A DNA stretch of 33,193 bases from Oscillospiraceae bacterium (GTDB lineage Bacteria; Bacillota; Clostridia; Oscillospirales; CAG-272), in assembly GCA_015064205.1 (NCBI GenBank), contig SVSR01000003.1, positions 1-33,193 of the forward strand, given 5' to 3'. Both the position numbers and the translations under genes were made by a program. A model generated the notes under the pieces. The model was not told where the DNA came from and ran no database searches. It saw only the letters and a program-made list of their open reading frames with translations. Positions 24,084 to 32,892 of this stretch are shown piece by piece (within the stretch, counting starts at the first letter, position 1; every line of letters begins with the position of its first letter).

Positions 24084-24120
24084 ATGGTATTTATTGGTCT
24101 TATACCATAATTTATATACT
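24084..24120 (+). promoter_or_regulatory. Weak candidate promoter with inverted repeat upstream of the giant gene
   Basis: TATACT at 24115-24120 is a good -10, but the -35 region is poor (TATTGG at 17 bp or TTGGTC at 15 bp). Overlapping it is an inverted repeat, ATGGTAT (24084-24090) and ATACCAT (24102-24108), covering the -35 position. The poor -35 suggests a need for an activator. Confidence 0.4.
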
Positions 24121-24196
24121 CTGCCTACACAGAGATTGACCGCAACAACGCAGAACGCAACTGCACGAACACAACGGGGAGGATTTTACTATTAAG

Positions 24197-24253
24197 ATGC
24201 AGAGCGAAAAAGCGTTAAAAACAACTCAGATTTCAGAAAGGACTCAAAAATGA
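24197..24253 (+). CDS. Possible 18-residue leader peptide overlapping the giant gene start
   Basis: An ATG at 24197, 14 bases after GGGGAGGA (24176-24183 region), opens a frame of 18 codons. Its TGA stop overlaps the ATG of the next gene (ATGA at 24250-24253). The peptide begins MQSEKALKTTQ and is basic and polar. The overlap is the geometry of translational coupling, but so short a frame can arise by chance, and the main gene has its own AGAAAGGA site. It is offered as a candidate only. Confidence 0.25.
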   Translation: MQSEKALKTTQISERTQK

Positions 24254-27200
24254 ACTTAAAAAGATTTTTAGCTATTGTACTTTGCATAGCAATGGTACTT
24301 AGCACAATGAGTATTTCTTCATTTGCAATTGACGATATCGATAATACTATTAGTGAATCAGATGATATCACCGAAATTGCGAACGAACAGGAAACTAGCG
24401 AAGAAACAAGCGAGGATTCTAGCGAAGACTCCAGTAAAGAATCCAGTGAAGATTCCGATGAAGATTCCGATGAAGATTCCGATGAAGATTCCGATGAAGA
24501 ATTTAATTTAGAAAGAAACGAAATATCGTTACTTTCTGATGAAGATGTAGTTGCAACTGTTAACGGCGTTAAATACACAGATATTCAGAAAGCGATCGTT
24601 GCAGCGGCTCCTGCAGGAACAGTTGAAGTTACAAGCGATGTAGTTGTTGATGAATGGCAAATGTTTTGGCAGGGGGACAAAACATTCGAAGATATAATCT
24701 ATATCGATATGGATGGTCTTACCATCAATGGTAATAATCATACTTTAACCGTGAATAACATTGTATCTGCCTCTAATGGCAATCAGTTATTTAAAGAAGC
24801 GGCAGAATTAAACGTAAAAGACTTAGAAATCAATGTTGTGAATGGTGCAGGCGGCATCGGTTTTGAATCAGGTTCAATCGAAAATGTAACCTTTAACGGT
24901 GGAACTTATGGTATTTATCCCGGTGCCGGTGAGATACTCGTTGAGGGCTGTACTTTTGCGACAAACGGAACTGCTATCTATTTCGAGACTGCGAGAGATA
25001 ACCTCGTTGTTACAAATAATACTTTTGAAGTTGCTGGGAAAGATTCATATGCAATCATCCTTCGTGGCAATGCTGACTTTACCAACAACGATGTTGTTTC
25101 CGGTAAGGTCAACTTAGCAAATGATGCTTCCGGTAATATTTCCGGTAATGATTTTAATGATGTAAGACTCAAAGTTTACAACAATGCAACTGCTACTATA
25201 GAAAACAACGAGATCAATGTGCTCGTGTTTAATGATGACAGTGAAGTAAAATCAACATTCATTGACAATACTCTTAGCGAAGATGCCAAAGACGCACTTA
25301 AAGATGCAGGTGTTATCAATGAAGTTATTGCAACAATCGGAACAAACACATATTCTTCACTTGAGGAAGCTATCAAAGCGGCACAGGCCGGTGATACTGT
25401 AATAATCAAGGAAGGTACATATGCTGTTCCTGCAATGAAGGCAGGCATTACAGTTGCAGGTGAAGGAAATGTCCTCCTTGAGGGCACGCTCTCTGGAACT
25501 CTTCAAGACCTTACCCTGAAGAATCTTCACATCAAGGGCGCTAATGCTCAGAGATGGGCATACGCTAAAGGCAATTGCGTATTTGAAAATGTAACATTCG
25601 AAGCTACAAGCGTTTACGCGCTTCACTTTGACGGTATAACAGCAGGCACAACCCTTCTTTACAAGGATTGTACAATTATCGGTTGGGCTGCAATGGGCGG
25701 TTCTCCTGCAAGCTGTGTATTTGACGGCTGTACAATTAAGGACAATGGTACATACGGCGTAATCCGTACCTATTTTGATGCAGAAATCAAGAATTGTACC
25801 TTTGATGTTGACGGAGCTGACACAGAAGACAGCTACCAGGATGGTATCCACGCTGTTGATGCAACTGTAGAGGTTAATAACTGTACCAATGCTAACGGAG
25901 ATATGAAGGATATCCTTAATATATCCGGAGAAGCTGAAATATTCGTTGATGACGAACTTGTTCTTTCTACTCCCAAGACATATGAGGTTGCAACAAAGGC
26001 TGAACTTGATTCAGCGATTTCTTCTGCAAGAGATGGTGATACAATCCTTCTTACGGCAGATATAGACTATACAGGCACAGCTTCACTTGAAATCAACAAA
26101 GCAATAACTTTTGACCTTGGCGAAAATACACTTACAACAAACGGTACATATGGCGGACTTAGACTTAAGGGCAATTGTTCTCTCAAGAACGGTACTCTCG
26201 CACATAAGGGTACAGTAACCGCTATTAAGGCTTGGAACGTTGAGACAATTGAAGACGTTGTAATTGACGTTGCATTTAAGGCAGAAGGTAAAACAATCGG
26301 CGGTATTGTTATTCAGGAAGGTACCGATGTTAGAATTGGCACTATTGAAAATGTAACAATCAAAGGCGAAGGTCTTACAAACGGTATCGAAACATACAAC
26401 TGCGGTAATGCCACGGAAAATGTTATCGGTTCTATGGAAAATGTTACGATTGAAGCAACGGGTATAGGTATGTTTATTTCCGCTCCTTGCGGCACAGCAA
26501 CAGGTTGCAGCATAAGCGGCGGTACAACAGGCATCGAGCTTTGGATCAAGGGCACATACAGTGCGACGCTTGAACTTGTAGATTGTGATGTTGACGGCGG
26601 CGAACAGGCGCTTGATATTCATGATGAATATAACAGTAATCCGGGCATTGTTAACGATGGTTTGCTTGAACTTATCGCTGATGATGATTCAACATTTACA
26701 AGCGATAACGGCACACCCCTTAAATACACAGTCGTAAGAGCTGAAAATGTTGAAATTAGCGAAAATATTTTAAAGTTTAAACCTCTTGACGGTTCCGGCA
26801 CAGAAGAAGATCCTTATTTAATCAATGATATTAATGACCTCGTAAAATTCAGAGATGATGTTAATGCAGGTAACACCTATGATGGCAAATATGTTCTTCT
26901 AACAGATGACATCGATCTTGAAGATCACGAAGAAATGAATGTCAACCATCAGGGAAATAATGTTGCCTCGCCTTCTTTCAGACCTATTGGCGATTATGCT
27001 TCAAGCTCTTCATTCAAGGGAACGTTTGACGGCGGCGACAATACTATATCCGGCCTTTACATAAGCGGTTGGGACATCAATTACCATTGGGATAATTACG
27101 GTCAGGCAGGTCTTTTTGGTACAGTTGAAAATGCAACGATCAAGAACTTAACTGCAGAAGGCTTTGAAATTCAAGTTGAGGGCGGTGACGTTGCTGCTAT

Positions 27201-30003
27201 TGCAGGTCATGCTAAAGGCAATTGTACATTTGAAAACATTACTGTTACAGACAGTAAGATCGCAACCTATAACAACGGTTGTGCAGGTATTGTTGCATGG
27301 ACAGAAGACGGCGACTATACCTTCAAAAAAATCAACATTACTGATTCGGTAGTTCTTGCCGGCCTTTGGGGTTCATTCGACTCCTCTATCGGCGGTGTTG
27401 TTTCACAGGCTGAACCCGGCGCTGCCTATAACTTCGAAAATGTAAATATTGCTTGCCGTCTGGATGTTTATAACGACTGCACAGCTTCCTACGACTACTA
27501 TAATTACCGTATGTGCGGTATGATCATCGGCCGTCTGCAAGAAACTATAACCATTGACGGAAAAGCATATCCGGATATGTCCAAGTATGACATTACTTGT
27601 AAAGATGTTACTGTCACTATGGGCGAGTGGGCAAACTATCACTACTGCGAGCCTACCCCCGGATATAATAATGGACGTGGCATGCGTGTCGAGCCCGGCT
27701 ATGCATATGACGGACTGCCTACGGATTATGACCACAGCCAATGCACAACCAATCATATGACGGTTATACCATTCACTTCACTCTTCGGCGGTAAGCAGTT
27801 AGCGGTAAAGGGTAATACTAAAGAAGACCTTGCAAAGCTCGGTTTCTTTGACGGCGAAAAGAATAAAGAAGAAGATATAGTAGTAATTGACTATTCACTC
27901 CCTGCAAGATCAGTGGCTGAAGTTGAAGGCGAATACTTTGACGAGCTTCAGAAAGCAATCGATGCAGTAAATGGTAACGGCACAGTTAATGTTATAAATA
28001 ACACATCAGGTGATATAACTGTATCCGCGCCCGAAGCTGTACTTTTGGCAGACGGTGAAACTGAAGGCGTTGTTATCGAGTTTAACGACTTTATTCATAA
28101 CGGTACTATAACAGTTGCAGAAAATGCAGTTGCAAGCATCAAGAATGGTACTATCATCAACGAAGAAGGCTCAAACAGCGCAATTGAAAGCGTAGGAACA
28201 ACAACTATCGAGAACGTAGACATAGAATCTGCTCGTCACGGCGTTCGTGTTGAGGGTGGTCTTACAACGATTAACGGCGGAAGCTATTCAATTATAGGCT
28301 CCGGCAAGACACAACACGCTGTTAATGTTTCAGACGGTGGTGAGGTTGTCATATACGATGGTAAATTTACAGGTCCTAAAGGAACTACTGCTGACAGCGG
28401 TTCGGCAATTTGTGTTCAGGCAGGCTCTACAGTTACAATCTATGGCGGTAAGTTTATAAATGGTAAGAATTCGACCTTAGCAGTTAAAGAAAATGCAAAT
28501 CTTAAAATTTACGGCGGTACGTTTGATCAGGATCCGTCTGATTCTGTTGCAGAAGGTACACGTGCAATAGAAGATAAGGGTAACGGCTATTGGGTAGTTC
28601 TCCCTGCAGGCGTTCACAGTATCGAGCTTGCAGTTGACAATGCTGAAAAAACATATTTCTTTGAAGATACTATCACTCTCGACGTTATCGTAAAAGGCGG
28701 TGCGTATGCTGTATCCGACTGGACTCTTACTTATGATGCTAATAAGCTTGAATACAGCGGTACAGTTCAGCTTACAAATGATTCTATTTCTCCCGTTGTT
28801 GATACAACTTCCGGCAAAATAACCGAAGAAAACTACAGCAACAGAATTGCAAACGATATCTTCGCTGACGGCTCAATGGTTACTTACACATTCAAGGTTA
28901 AAGAGCCTGTGGCAGATACTACTGCTCTCTTTGATATTACCGAAGCTACTGTTGATACAGTATTGACAAGTGCTTACGGCAAAACTAACGTTAATACTCC
29001 TGATCTTACAGTAGACATTAAGCTCAGAGAGATCGGCAACGTAACTAAGGCTGATAACGGTACAGAATTTACAGCAGAGCCTTACGTATTCACTTATGAT
29101 GAAGCTGACCACATAATCACAGTTGATGCTTCCGAAATCACCGGTGAAACAATCGCCTACAAGTTAGACAGCACACCTGTTAGCGAAGTCAAGATCTCTG
29201 CTGACGGAGATTACGTTGTAAATTACACAATCACAAAGGCAGGCTATGCAGAAGAAAGCGGCACTATCAACATCACGATAGAAAAGGCTGAATTTACAAA
29301 CGTTATCGTTAAGGATGGCAACGATACTATAAACGTCGCTCCTTACAGCTTCGCATTCGATAACGCAGACCACGTTATCACAGTTGACGCTGAGGGCGTT
29401 GACGGTGAAAGCATCGTATACACTCTCAACGGTGAAACGGTTAGTGAAATAAGCCTCAAGGCTGTCGGAACTTATGAAATCGGATACACGGTTACAAAGG
29501 ACAGCTACGAAACCTACGCAGGCACACTCAGAGTTGTTATCACAAATCCCGAATTCATTATTGAACCAAGCGTTTACACACTTAACGACCACACTCTCGT
29601 AATACTTTACGCTGAGGCTGACGGCATGTATCCTAAGCTTGGAAAAGACTCAATGTTTGATATCACAGCAGCCGGATATAAGTACCAGGGAACTACTCCC
29701 TACGCTAAGGTATACGGTATAGTTCTTCCTAAAGCAGAAGCAGAGGACGAGGATGCGCTCAGAGCAGCAATCACGTTCTCTACAAAGAAGCCGTTCGCAA
29801 TCGATCCTTACAATAATGACGTAAACTTTGACTCCTCTGTAAACTCAAGAGATATCGTTATTGCGGTTAACGTTTACAACGATTATGAAGGTATACACAA
29901 CGATGAAGATATGAGCAGCAGAGTTCTCAAATCTGACGTAAACGGCGATAAGAAGGTTGATATTGCCGACGTTACAGCTATCGAAGCTGAAATATACGGC
30001 TGA
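24250..30003 (+). CDS. Giant secreted beta-helix protein with cohesin-like, Ig-like and C-terminal dockerin domains
   Basis: The 1917-residue protein has a signal peptide (about residues 1-26) and an acidic Ser/Asp/Glu tract (35-85, repeats of E-D-S-D). A long right-handed parallel beta-helix region follows (about 95-1440), recognisable by many short N-x-T/G-x-V-E-N-x-T-F turns and by a recurring cap motif (YTDIQKAI, YSSLEEAIKAA, FDELQKAID near 105, 364 and 1227). Near 918-975 is a GLUG-like segment (FKGTFDGGDNTISGLYI, QAGLFGTVENATIKNL). Then come a cohesin-like beta domain (1453-1605), two Ig-like repeats of about 85 residues (1606-1775), and a dockerin at 1857-1917. The dockerin has two calcium loops, DVNFDSSVNSRD and DVNGDKKVDIAD, with D/N/D/D at positions 1, 3, 5 and 12. 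No catalytic lyase motif is seen, so adhesin or matrix protein fits better than enzyme. AGAAAGGA precedes the ATG. Confidence 0.85.
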   Translation: MNLKRFLAIVLCIAMVLSTMSISSFAIDDIDNTISESDDITEIANEQETSEETSEDSSEDSSKESSEDSDEDSDEDSDEDSDEEFNLERNEISLLSDEDVVATVNGVKYTDIQKAIVAAAPAGTVEVTSDVVVDEWQMFWQGDKTFEDIIYIDMDGLTINGNNHTLTVNNIVSASNGNQLFKEAAELNVKDLEINVVNGAGGIGFESGSIENVTFNGGTYGIYPGAGEILVEGCTFATNGTAIYFETARDNLVVTNNTFEVAGKDSYAIILRGNADFTNNDVVSGKVNLANDASGNISGNDFNDVRLKVYNNATATIENNEINVLVFNDDSEVKSTFIDNTLSEDAKDALKDAGVINEVIATIGTNTYSSLEEAIKAAQAGDTVIIKEGTYAVPAMKAGITVAGEGNVLLEGTLSGTLQDLTLKNLHIKGANAQRWAYAKGNCVFENVTFEATSVYALHFDGITAGTTLLYKDCTIIGWAAMGGSPASCVFDGCTIKDNGTYGVIRTYFDAEIKNCTFDVDGADTEDSYQDGIHAVDATVEVNNCTNANGDMKDILNISGEAEIFVDDELVLSTPKTYEVATKAELDSAISSARDGDTILLTADIDYTGTASLEINKAITFDLGENTLTTNGTYGGLRLKGNCSLKNGTLAHKGTVTAIKAWNVETIEDVVIDVAFKAEGKTIGGIVIQEGTDVRIGTIENVTIKGEGLTNGIETYNCGNATENVIGSMENVTIEATGIGMFISAPCGTATGCSISGGTTGIELWIKGTYSATLELVDCDVDGGEQALDIHDEYNSNPGIVNDGLLELIADDDSTFTSDNGTPLKYTVVRAENVEISENILKFKPLDGSGTEEDPYLINDINDLVKFRDDVNAGNTYDGKYVLLTDDIDLEDHEEMNVNHQGNNVASPSFRPIGDYASSSSFKGTFDGGDNTISGLYISGWDINYHWDNYGQAGLFGTVENATIKNLTAEGFEIQVEGGDVAAIAGHAKGNCTFENITVTDSKIATYNNGCAGIVAWTEDGDYTFKKINITDSVVLAGLWGSFDSSIGGVVSQAEPGAAYNFENVNIACRLDVYNDCTASYDYYNYRMCGMIIGRLQETITIDGKAYPDMSKYDITCKDVTVTMGEWANYHYCEPTPGYNNGRGMRVEPGYAYDGLPTDYDHSQCTTNHMTVIPFTSLFGGKQLAVKGNTKEDLAKLGFFDGEKNKEEDIVVIDYSLPARSVAEVEGEYFDELQKAIDAVNGNGTVNVINNTSGDITVSAPEAVLLADGETEGVVIEFNDFIHNGTITVAENAVASIKNGTIINEEGSNSAIESVGTTTIENVDIESARHGVRVEGGLTTINGGSYSIIGSGKTQHAVNVSDGGEVVIYDGKFTGPKGTTADSGSAICVQAGSTVTIYGGKFINGKNSTLAVKENANLKIYGGTFDQDPSDSVAEGTRAIEDKGNGYWVVLPAGVHSIELAVDNAEKTYFFEDTITLDVIVKGGAYAVSDWTLTYDANKLEYSGTVQLTNDSISPVVDTTSGKITEENYSNRIANDIFADGSMVTYTFKVKEPVADTTALFDITEATVDTVLTSAYGKTNVNTPDLTVDIKLREIGNVTKADNGTEFTAEPYVFTYDEADHIITVDASEITGETIAYKLDSTPVSEVKISADGDYVVNYTITKAGYAEESGTINITIEKAEFTNVIVKDGNDTINVAPYSFAFDNADHVITVDAEGVDGESIVYTLNGETVSEISLKAVGTYEIGYTVTKDSYETYAGTLRVVITNPEFIIEPSVYTLNDHTLVILYAEADGMYPKLGKDSMFDITAAGYKYQGTTPYAKVYGIVLPKAEAEDEDALRAAITFSTKKPFAIDPYNNDVNFDSSVNSRDIVIAVNVYNDYEGIHNDEDMSSRVLKSDVNGDKKVDIADVTAIEAEIYG
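24451..24498 (+). repeat. 12 bp in-frame tandem repeat (four copies) coding the acidic tract
   Basis: The unit GATTCCGATGAA is repeated four times exactly, preceded by degenerate copies from about 24409. Each unit codes D-S-D-E. Copy number change would alter linker length without breaking the frame. Confidence 0.9.
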
Positions 30004-30020
30004 TAATAACCAGTGAATAT

Positions 30021-30058
30021 GAAGGGGATACTTACCCTAACAGTCAAATATCCCCTTC
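30021..30058 (+). terminator. Hairpin between the dockerin gene and the B-repeat/SLH gene
   Basis: GAAGGGGATA (30021-30030) and its complement (30049-30058) form a 10 bp stem with an 18-base loop, followed by CCTATTTTAAAA. The T-run is weak, so it may be a leaky terminator or a processing site. No promoter is evident in the 85-base gap. Confidence 0.5.
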
Positions 30059-30088
30059 CCTATTTTAAAATACGAGAGGAATTTTTAC

Positions 30089-32050
30089 ATGAAAAAAGTA
30101 TTATCGGTATTCCTCGCGCTTGCTATGCTGTTTTCCATGCCTTATCCGGTGTTTGCAGCATCATCTTCGGACACACAGCTTGAACACCGTCTGACATGTA
30201 ATGGTGAAACGCTTTACAAGGCAGAGCCGGGAGAAGTTATAACCGTAACTCTTTCTCTTGAAAACAAAACGGCAGACAAAGGATTTACTATCAAAAACTT
30301 TCAGGCAGAGATATACTACGACACAGACTTTTTCGAGTATGTTGGTGATATAACCATCGACTCTGAAAGTGCAAATTCCAACTGGAACACTCAGGAAACT
30401 ATTCACCACAGCGAAAGACGCGTTTGTCTTAATATAATTACAGACAGAAACGCTATGCTCGAGTGCGAAAGCTCGCACAAGATTGCTGCCTTTAAGCTTA
30501 AGGTGAAGGATGGCGCCGCTATCGGTTCTCAGGGTACAGTAAAATGCCGTATGGACGACGTTTACGCCTTCGGTCCCGATTATAAGGAATACGGTGAAAG
30601 CTCTGTTGTTCTTACTGTAATTGTGGAACAACAGCAGGAAGAAACCGAAAGCTATACAATAACGTATATGAATGACGGCAAAGTTTTTGAAACAGCAACC
30701 GCAACTCCAAATACGGTTATGGCAAAGGCTCCTGTGAAAAGCGACAAGAGATTTCTTGGCTGGGAAGATGAAAGCGGCAAGCTCTGGCAGCCTGACGAAG
30801 TATATACGGCGACCAAAGAAAGCGTGTTTACTGCAAAATGGGGCGAGCTTCTTCCACCTTCGTCATACACACTTACATTTGTCACCAACGGCGGCAGCAC
30901 AATAGCTCCCGTTACAAAAACAGACGGCACAGTGTTAAACCTCGCTAACTACACTACCGTACGCACGGGATATACATTTGACGGCTGGTATGACAGCTCA
31001 GATCTTGATAACAAGCTTACAAACATCACTCTGACATCAGATACTACGGTTTATGCCGGATGGGTAAAGAACGTTGTTGATGACGATAATGACAAACCAA
31101 GCTCTGGCGGAGCGTCAACAGGCTCTACACGATACACCATTACGTTTGAAACAAACGGCGGTTCTGATATCAACGCTGTAAAAAAGGTTAAGAATACAAT
31201 CGTTGATCTTTCAAAATACATTCCCGAAAAGGAAGGATTTATTTTTGAAGGCTGGTATACAGATAAGGCTCTGACAAATAAGGTTGACAAGATCCAGATA
31301 AAATCAAACGTCAAGCTTTATGCCAAATGGAGTGAGGGCGAAACGGAAGTAATAATCAAGCCTAATTACAAACCTGATATTCTTACAGACGAGCATTACG
31401 CTTACATTCAGGGACGTAATGACAGTATGATACATCCCACGGCAAATCTTACGAGAGCCGAGGCGGCTACGATATTCTTCCGCCTGCTAAACGACGATAT
31501 ACGCCGCGGCGAAATGACGAGCGTAAATGCTTTTACAGACGTAAACAAGGGCGACTGGTACAATACGGCAGTTTCTACTCTTGCAAGTCTTGAGATATTA
31601 AAGGGCAGATCAACTGACGCATTTGCTCCGAACGATCCGATAACAAGAGCCGAATTCACGACGATCGTCGCAAGACTTTCAGAGGCGGAATATAACGGCA
31701 AAAACCTCTTTAATGATATAGACGGACACTGGGCTGAAAACTATATCAATATAGCGGCGTCAATCGGTTGGGTAAACGGCCACGACGGTCTTTTCAGACC
31801 TGACGACAATATTATCCGTGCTGAGGTTATGACTCTTGTTAACCGTGTGCTCAACCGTGTTCCCGAAACCGTTGATGATCTTCTTGATAATATGACCAAG
31901 TGGGCAGACAACAGCGACGTTAGTGCATGGTATTACATAGCGGTACAGGAAGCAACCAACAGCCACGAATATAAAATGAAGGACGGCAGGGATTTTGAAA
32001 AGTGGACAAAACTCGTCAAAAATCCCGACTGGTCGGAATTTGAAAACTGA
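30089..32050 (+). CDS. S-layer-anchored protein with cohesin-like domain, three InlB-type B-repeats and SLH domains
   Basis: The 653-residue protein has a signal peptide (about 1-24), a cohesin-like beta domain (33-180; GEVITVTLSLENKT, FQAEIYYDTDFFEYVG, IAAFKLKVKDGA), and three Listeria-Bacteroides B-repeats (188-252, 258-325, 347-417), each of the form YTITF.TNGG ... GY.F.GWY ... YA.W. A short Asp/Ser/Gly linker (DDDNDKPSSGGAS) sits between the second and third repeats. SLH domains occupy 434-610 (NLTRAEAATIFFRLL, FTDVNKGDWYNTAVSTLA, PITRAEFTTIVARL, NDIDGHWAENYINIAA). The last 40 residues read as a Trp-rich tail. It should be wall-anchored and extended. The cohesin-like fold is more distant from classic cohesins than those at 12532-14685. 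GAGGAAT precedes the ATG. It lies 85 bases after the dockerin gene and is probably co-transcribed with it in part. Confidence 0.85.
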   Translation: MKKVLSVFLALAMLFSMPYPVFAASSSDTQLEHRLTCNGETLYKAEPGEVITVTLSLENKTADKGFTIKNFQAEIYYDTDFFEYVGDITIDSESANSNWNTQETIHHSERRVCLNIITDRNAMLECESSHKIAAFKLKVKDGAAIGSQGTVKCRMDDVYAFGPDYKEYGESSVVLTVIVEQQQEETESYTITYMNDGKVFETATATPNTVMAKAPVKSDKRFLGWEDESGKLWQPDEVYTATKESVFTAKWGELLPPSSYTLTFVTNGGSTIAPVTKTDGTVLNLANYTTVRTGYTFDGWYDSSDLDNKLTNITLTSDTTVYAGWVKNVVDDDNDKPSSGGASTGSTRYTITFETNGGSDINAVKKVKNTIVDLSKYIPEKEGFIFEGWYTDKALTNKVDKIQIKSNVKLYAKWSEGETEVIIKPNYKPDILTDEHYAYIQGRNDSMIHPTANLTRAEAATIFFRLLNDDIRRGEMTSVNAFTDVNKGDWYNTAVSTLASLEILKGRSTDAFAPNDPITRAEFTTIVARLSEAEYNGKNLFNDIDGHWAENYINIAASIGWVNGHDGLFRPDDNIIRAEVMTLVNRVLNRVPETVDDLLDNMTKWADNSDVSAWYYIAVQEATNSHEYKMKDGRDFEKWTKLVKNPDWSEFEN

Positions 32051-32126
32051 GATACATATTCCGGCATATATGTTTCATAACTTACCGACAATAAATATAT
32101 AAAGCCGGATTTGTATATAATCCTTG

Positions 32127-32159
32127 CCCGGGTTCTCATCCTCGCTAAATGATCCCGGG
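32127..32159. repeat. Inverted repeat with CCCGGG ends after the SLH gene
   Basis: CCCGGG at 32127-32132 and 32154-32159 pair across 21 bases, with TCAT/ATGA inside. No T-run follows on either strand. The function is unclear; a 3'-end structure of the upstream transcript is possible. Otherwise 32051-32203 is AT-rich and empty. Confidence 0.4.
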
Positions 32160-32203
32160 TAGGGATACTTATTAAACAATTTATATTTTGCATATTTTAA
32201 GGT

Positions 32204-32383
32204 ATGATTCACTTGCAAAAAAACAAATTATGTTCAAGATGCAAAACGGGCAAAGCAATGTATGAGCTTGATAAAAGTTCTCCCTTCTGCCCCTATCTTG
32301 AATTACACAACGGAAAAACATGCAGTATGTTTGTTGAACTGGAAAAAGAAAAATCTTTACTTAAAAAGCTTTTAAAAAAATAA
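32204..32383 (+). CDS. Small cysteine-rich protein (59 residues), function unknown
   Basis: A short frame codes a basic protein with LCSRCKTG (C-x2-C) near residues 10-13, a further Cys in SPFCPYLEL (29) and another in GKTCSMFVEL (40). It ends in a Lys/Leu-rich helix (EKEKSLLKKLLKK). The four cysteines in C-x2-C, C, C order suggest a small zinc-binding fold. I recognise no family, but the spacing and codon pattern look like a real gene rather than chance. The ATG at 32204 has AAGG too close (2 bases); the in-frame TTG at 32213 has the same AAGG at 10 bases and may be the true start, giving 56 residues. A bidirectional terminator follows the stop at 32410-32440. Confidence 0.6.
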   Translation: MIHLQKNKLCSRCKTGKAMYELDKSSPFCPYLELHNGKTCSMFVELEKEKSLLKKLLKK

Positions 32384-32409
32384 CAGTACATGAACTCATT
32401 CTTGCATAA

Positions 32410-32440
32410 AAAACAGGAGGACTAAATGTCCTCCTGTTTT
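32410..32440. terminator. Bidirectional intrinsic terminator overlapping the vanZ-like stop codon
   Basis: A 13 bp stem (AAAACAGGAGGAC at 32410-32422 with 32428-32440) and 5-base loop give T-runs on both strands. It ends the small cysteine-rich gene on the plus strand and the VanZ-like gene on the minus strand. The last codons and stop of the latter are within the hairpin. Confidence 0.92.
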
Positions 32441-32892
32441 GCTTTGCGCTTAAGAAACAAGGTAATAAGCATACATATCAAAAATACAGATAATGCCCCC
32501 GATATATCAAGCAGAATATCGCTGAATTGCATGCTTCTTCCGTCAAAAAATAGCTGCATGGTCTCATCGATCAGGGATACTGCTATAAAAGATATTACAG
32601 ATATAACAAACATCATTAAATAATTTTTAATTTTAAACAAATAAAACGTAATATAAACAAGAAAACCAAGTACAGCAAACTCGATAACGTGCGCCGATTT
32701 CCGTATAAACGAGACAGACAGGTCCACATTCTTATCGGTCACTCTTTCCGAAACCCGTGTTACTGCTTGTAATACTTTATTGCTCTGAACAGTTGACTGT
32801 TCTGCATCTTTTGCAGAAAAACTCCATATAACAAAGCACCAAAATACGGTTATGATCAAAAAAATATATGCGATAATTCGAGAGCTTCTCAT
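32422..32892 (-). CDS. VanZ-family membrane protein
   Basis: The 156-residue protein has four hydrophobic segments and the VanZ-like signature: RKSAHVIEFAVLGFLVY in the second segment and SLIDETMQLFFDGRSMQFSDILLDISGA before the last one, with the conserved H-E and D-E-x-x-Q-x-F pattern. VanZ in the vancomycin cluster gives low-level teicoplanin resistance, but stand-alone VanZ-like proteins are common in Bacillota and their role is largely unknown, so no resistance claim is made. I chose ATG 32892 (MRSSRII), preceded by GAGGTG 6 bases away; an in-frame GTG at 32901 falls inside that ribosome binding site. The gene's final codons form one arm of the terminator. It appears to be a single-gene unit with its promoter in 32893-33000. 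Confidence 0.9.
   Translation of the reverse strand: MRSSRIIAYIFLIITVFWCFVIWSFSAKDAEQSTVQSNKVLQAVTRVSERVTDKNVDLSVSFIRKSAHVIEFAVLGFLVYITFYLFKIKNYLMMFVISVISFIAVSLIDETMQLFFDGRSMQFSDILLDISGALSVFLICMLITLFLKRKAKQEDI

Noticed and set aside
26083..26622. Minus-strand open frame (179 codons) in the giant beta-helix gene
   Set aside because: It mirrors the repetitive sense sequence, with Cys and Asn runs arising from reverse-complemented codons, and has no start signals.
32127..32159. tRNA-like or riboswitch-like element after the SLH gene
   Set aside because: Only one inverted repeat pairs; no cloverleaf or known aptamer motif can be built.
32422..32892. Glycopeptide resistance determinant
   Set aside because: Only a stand-alone VanZ-family protein is present, without vanHAX, vanR/S or other cluster genes; such proteins are common and mostly uncharacterised.
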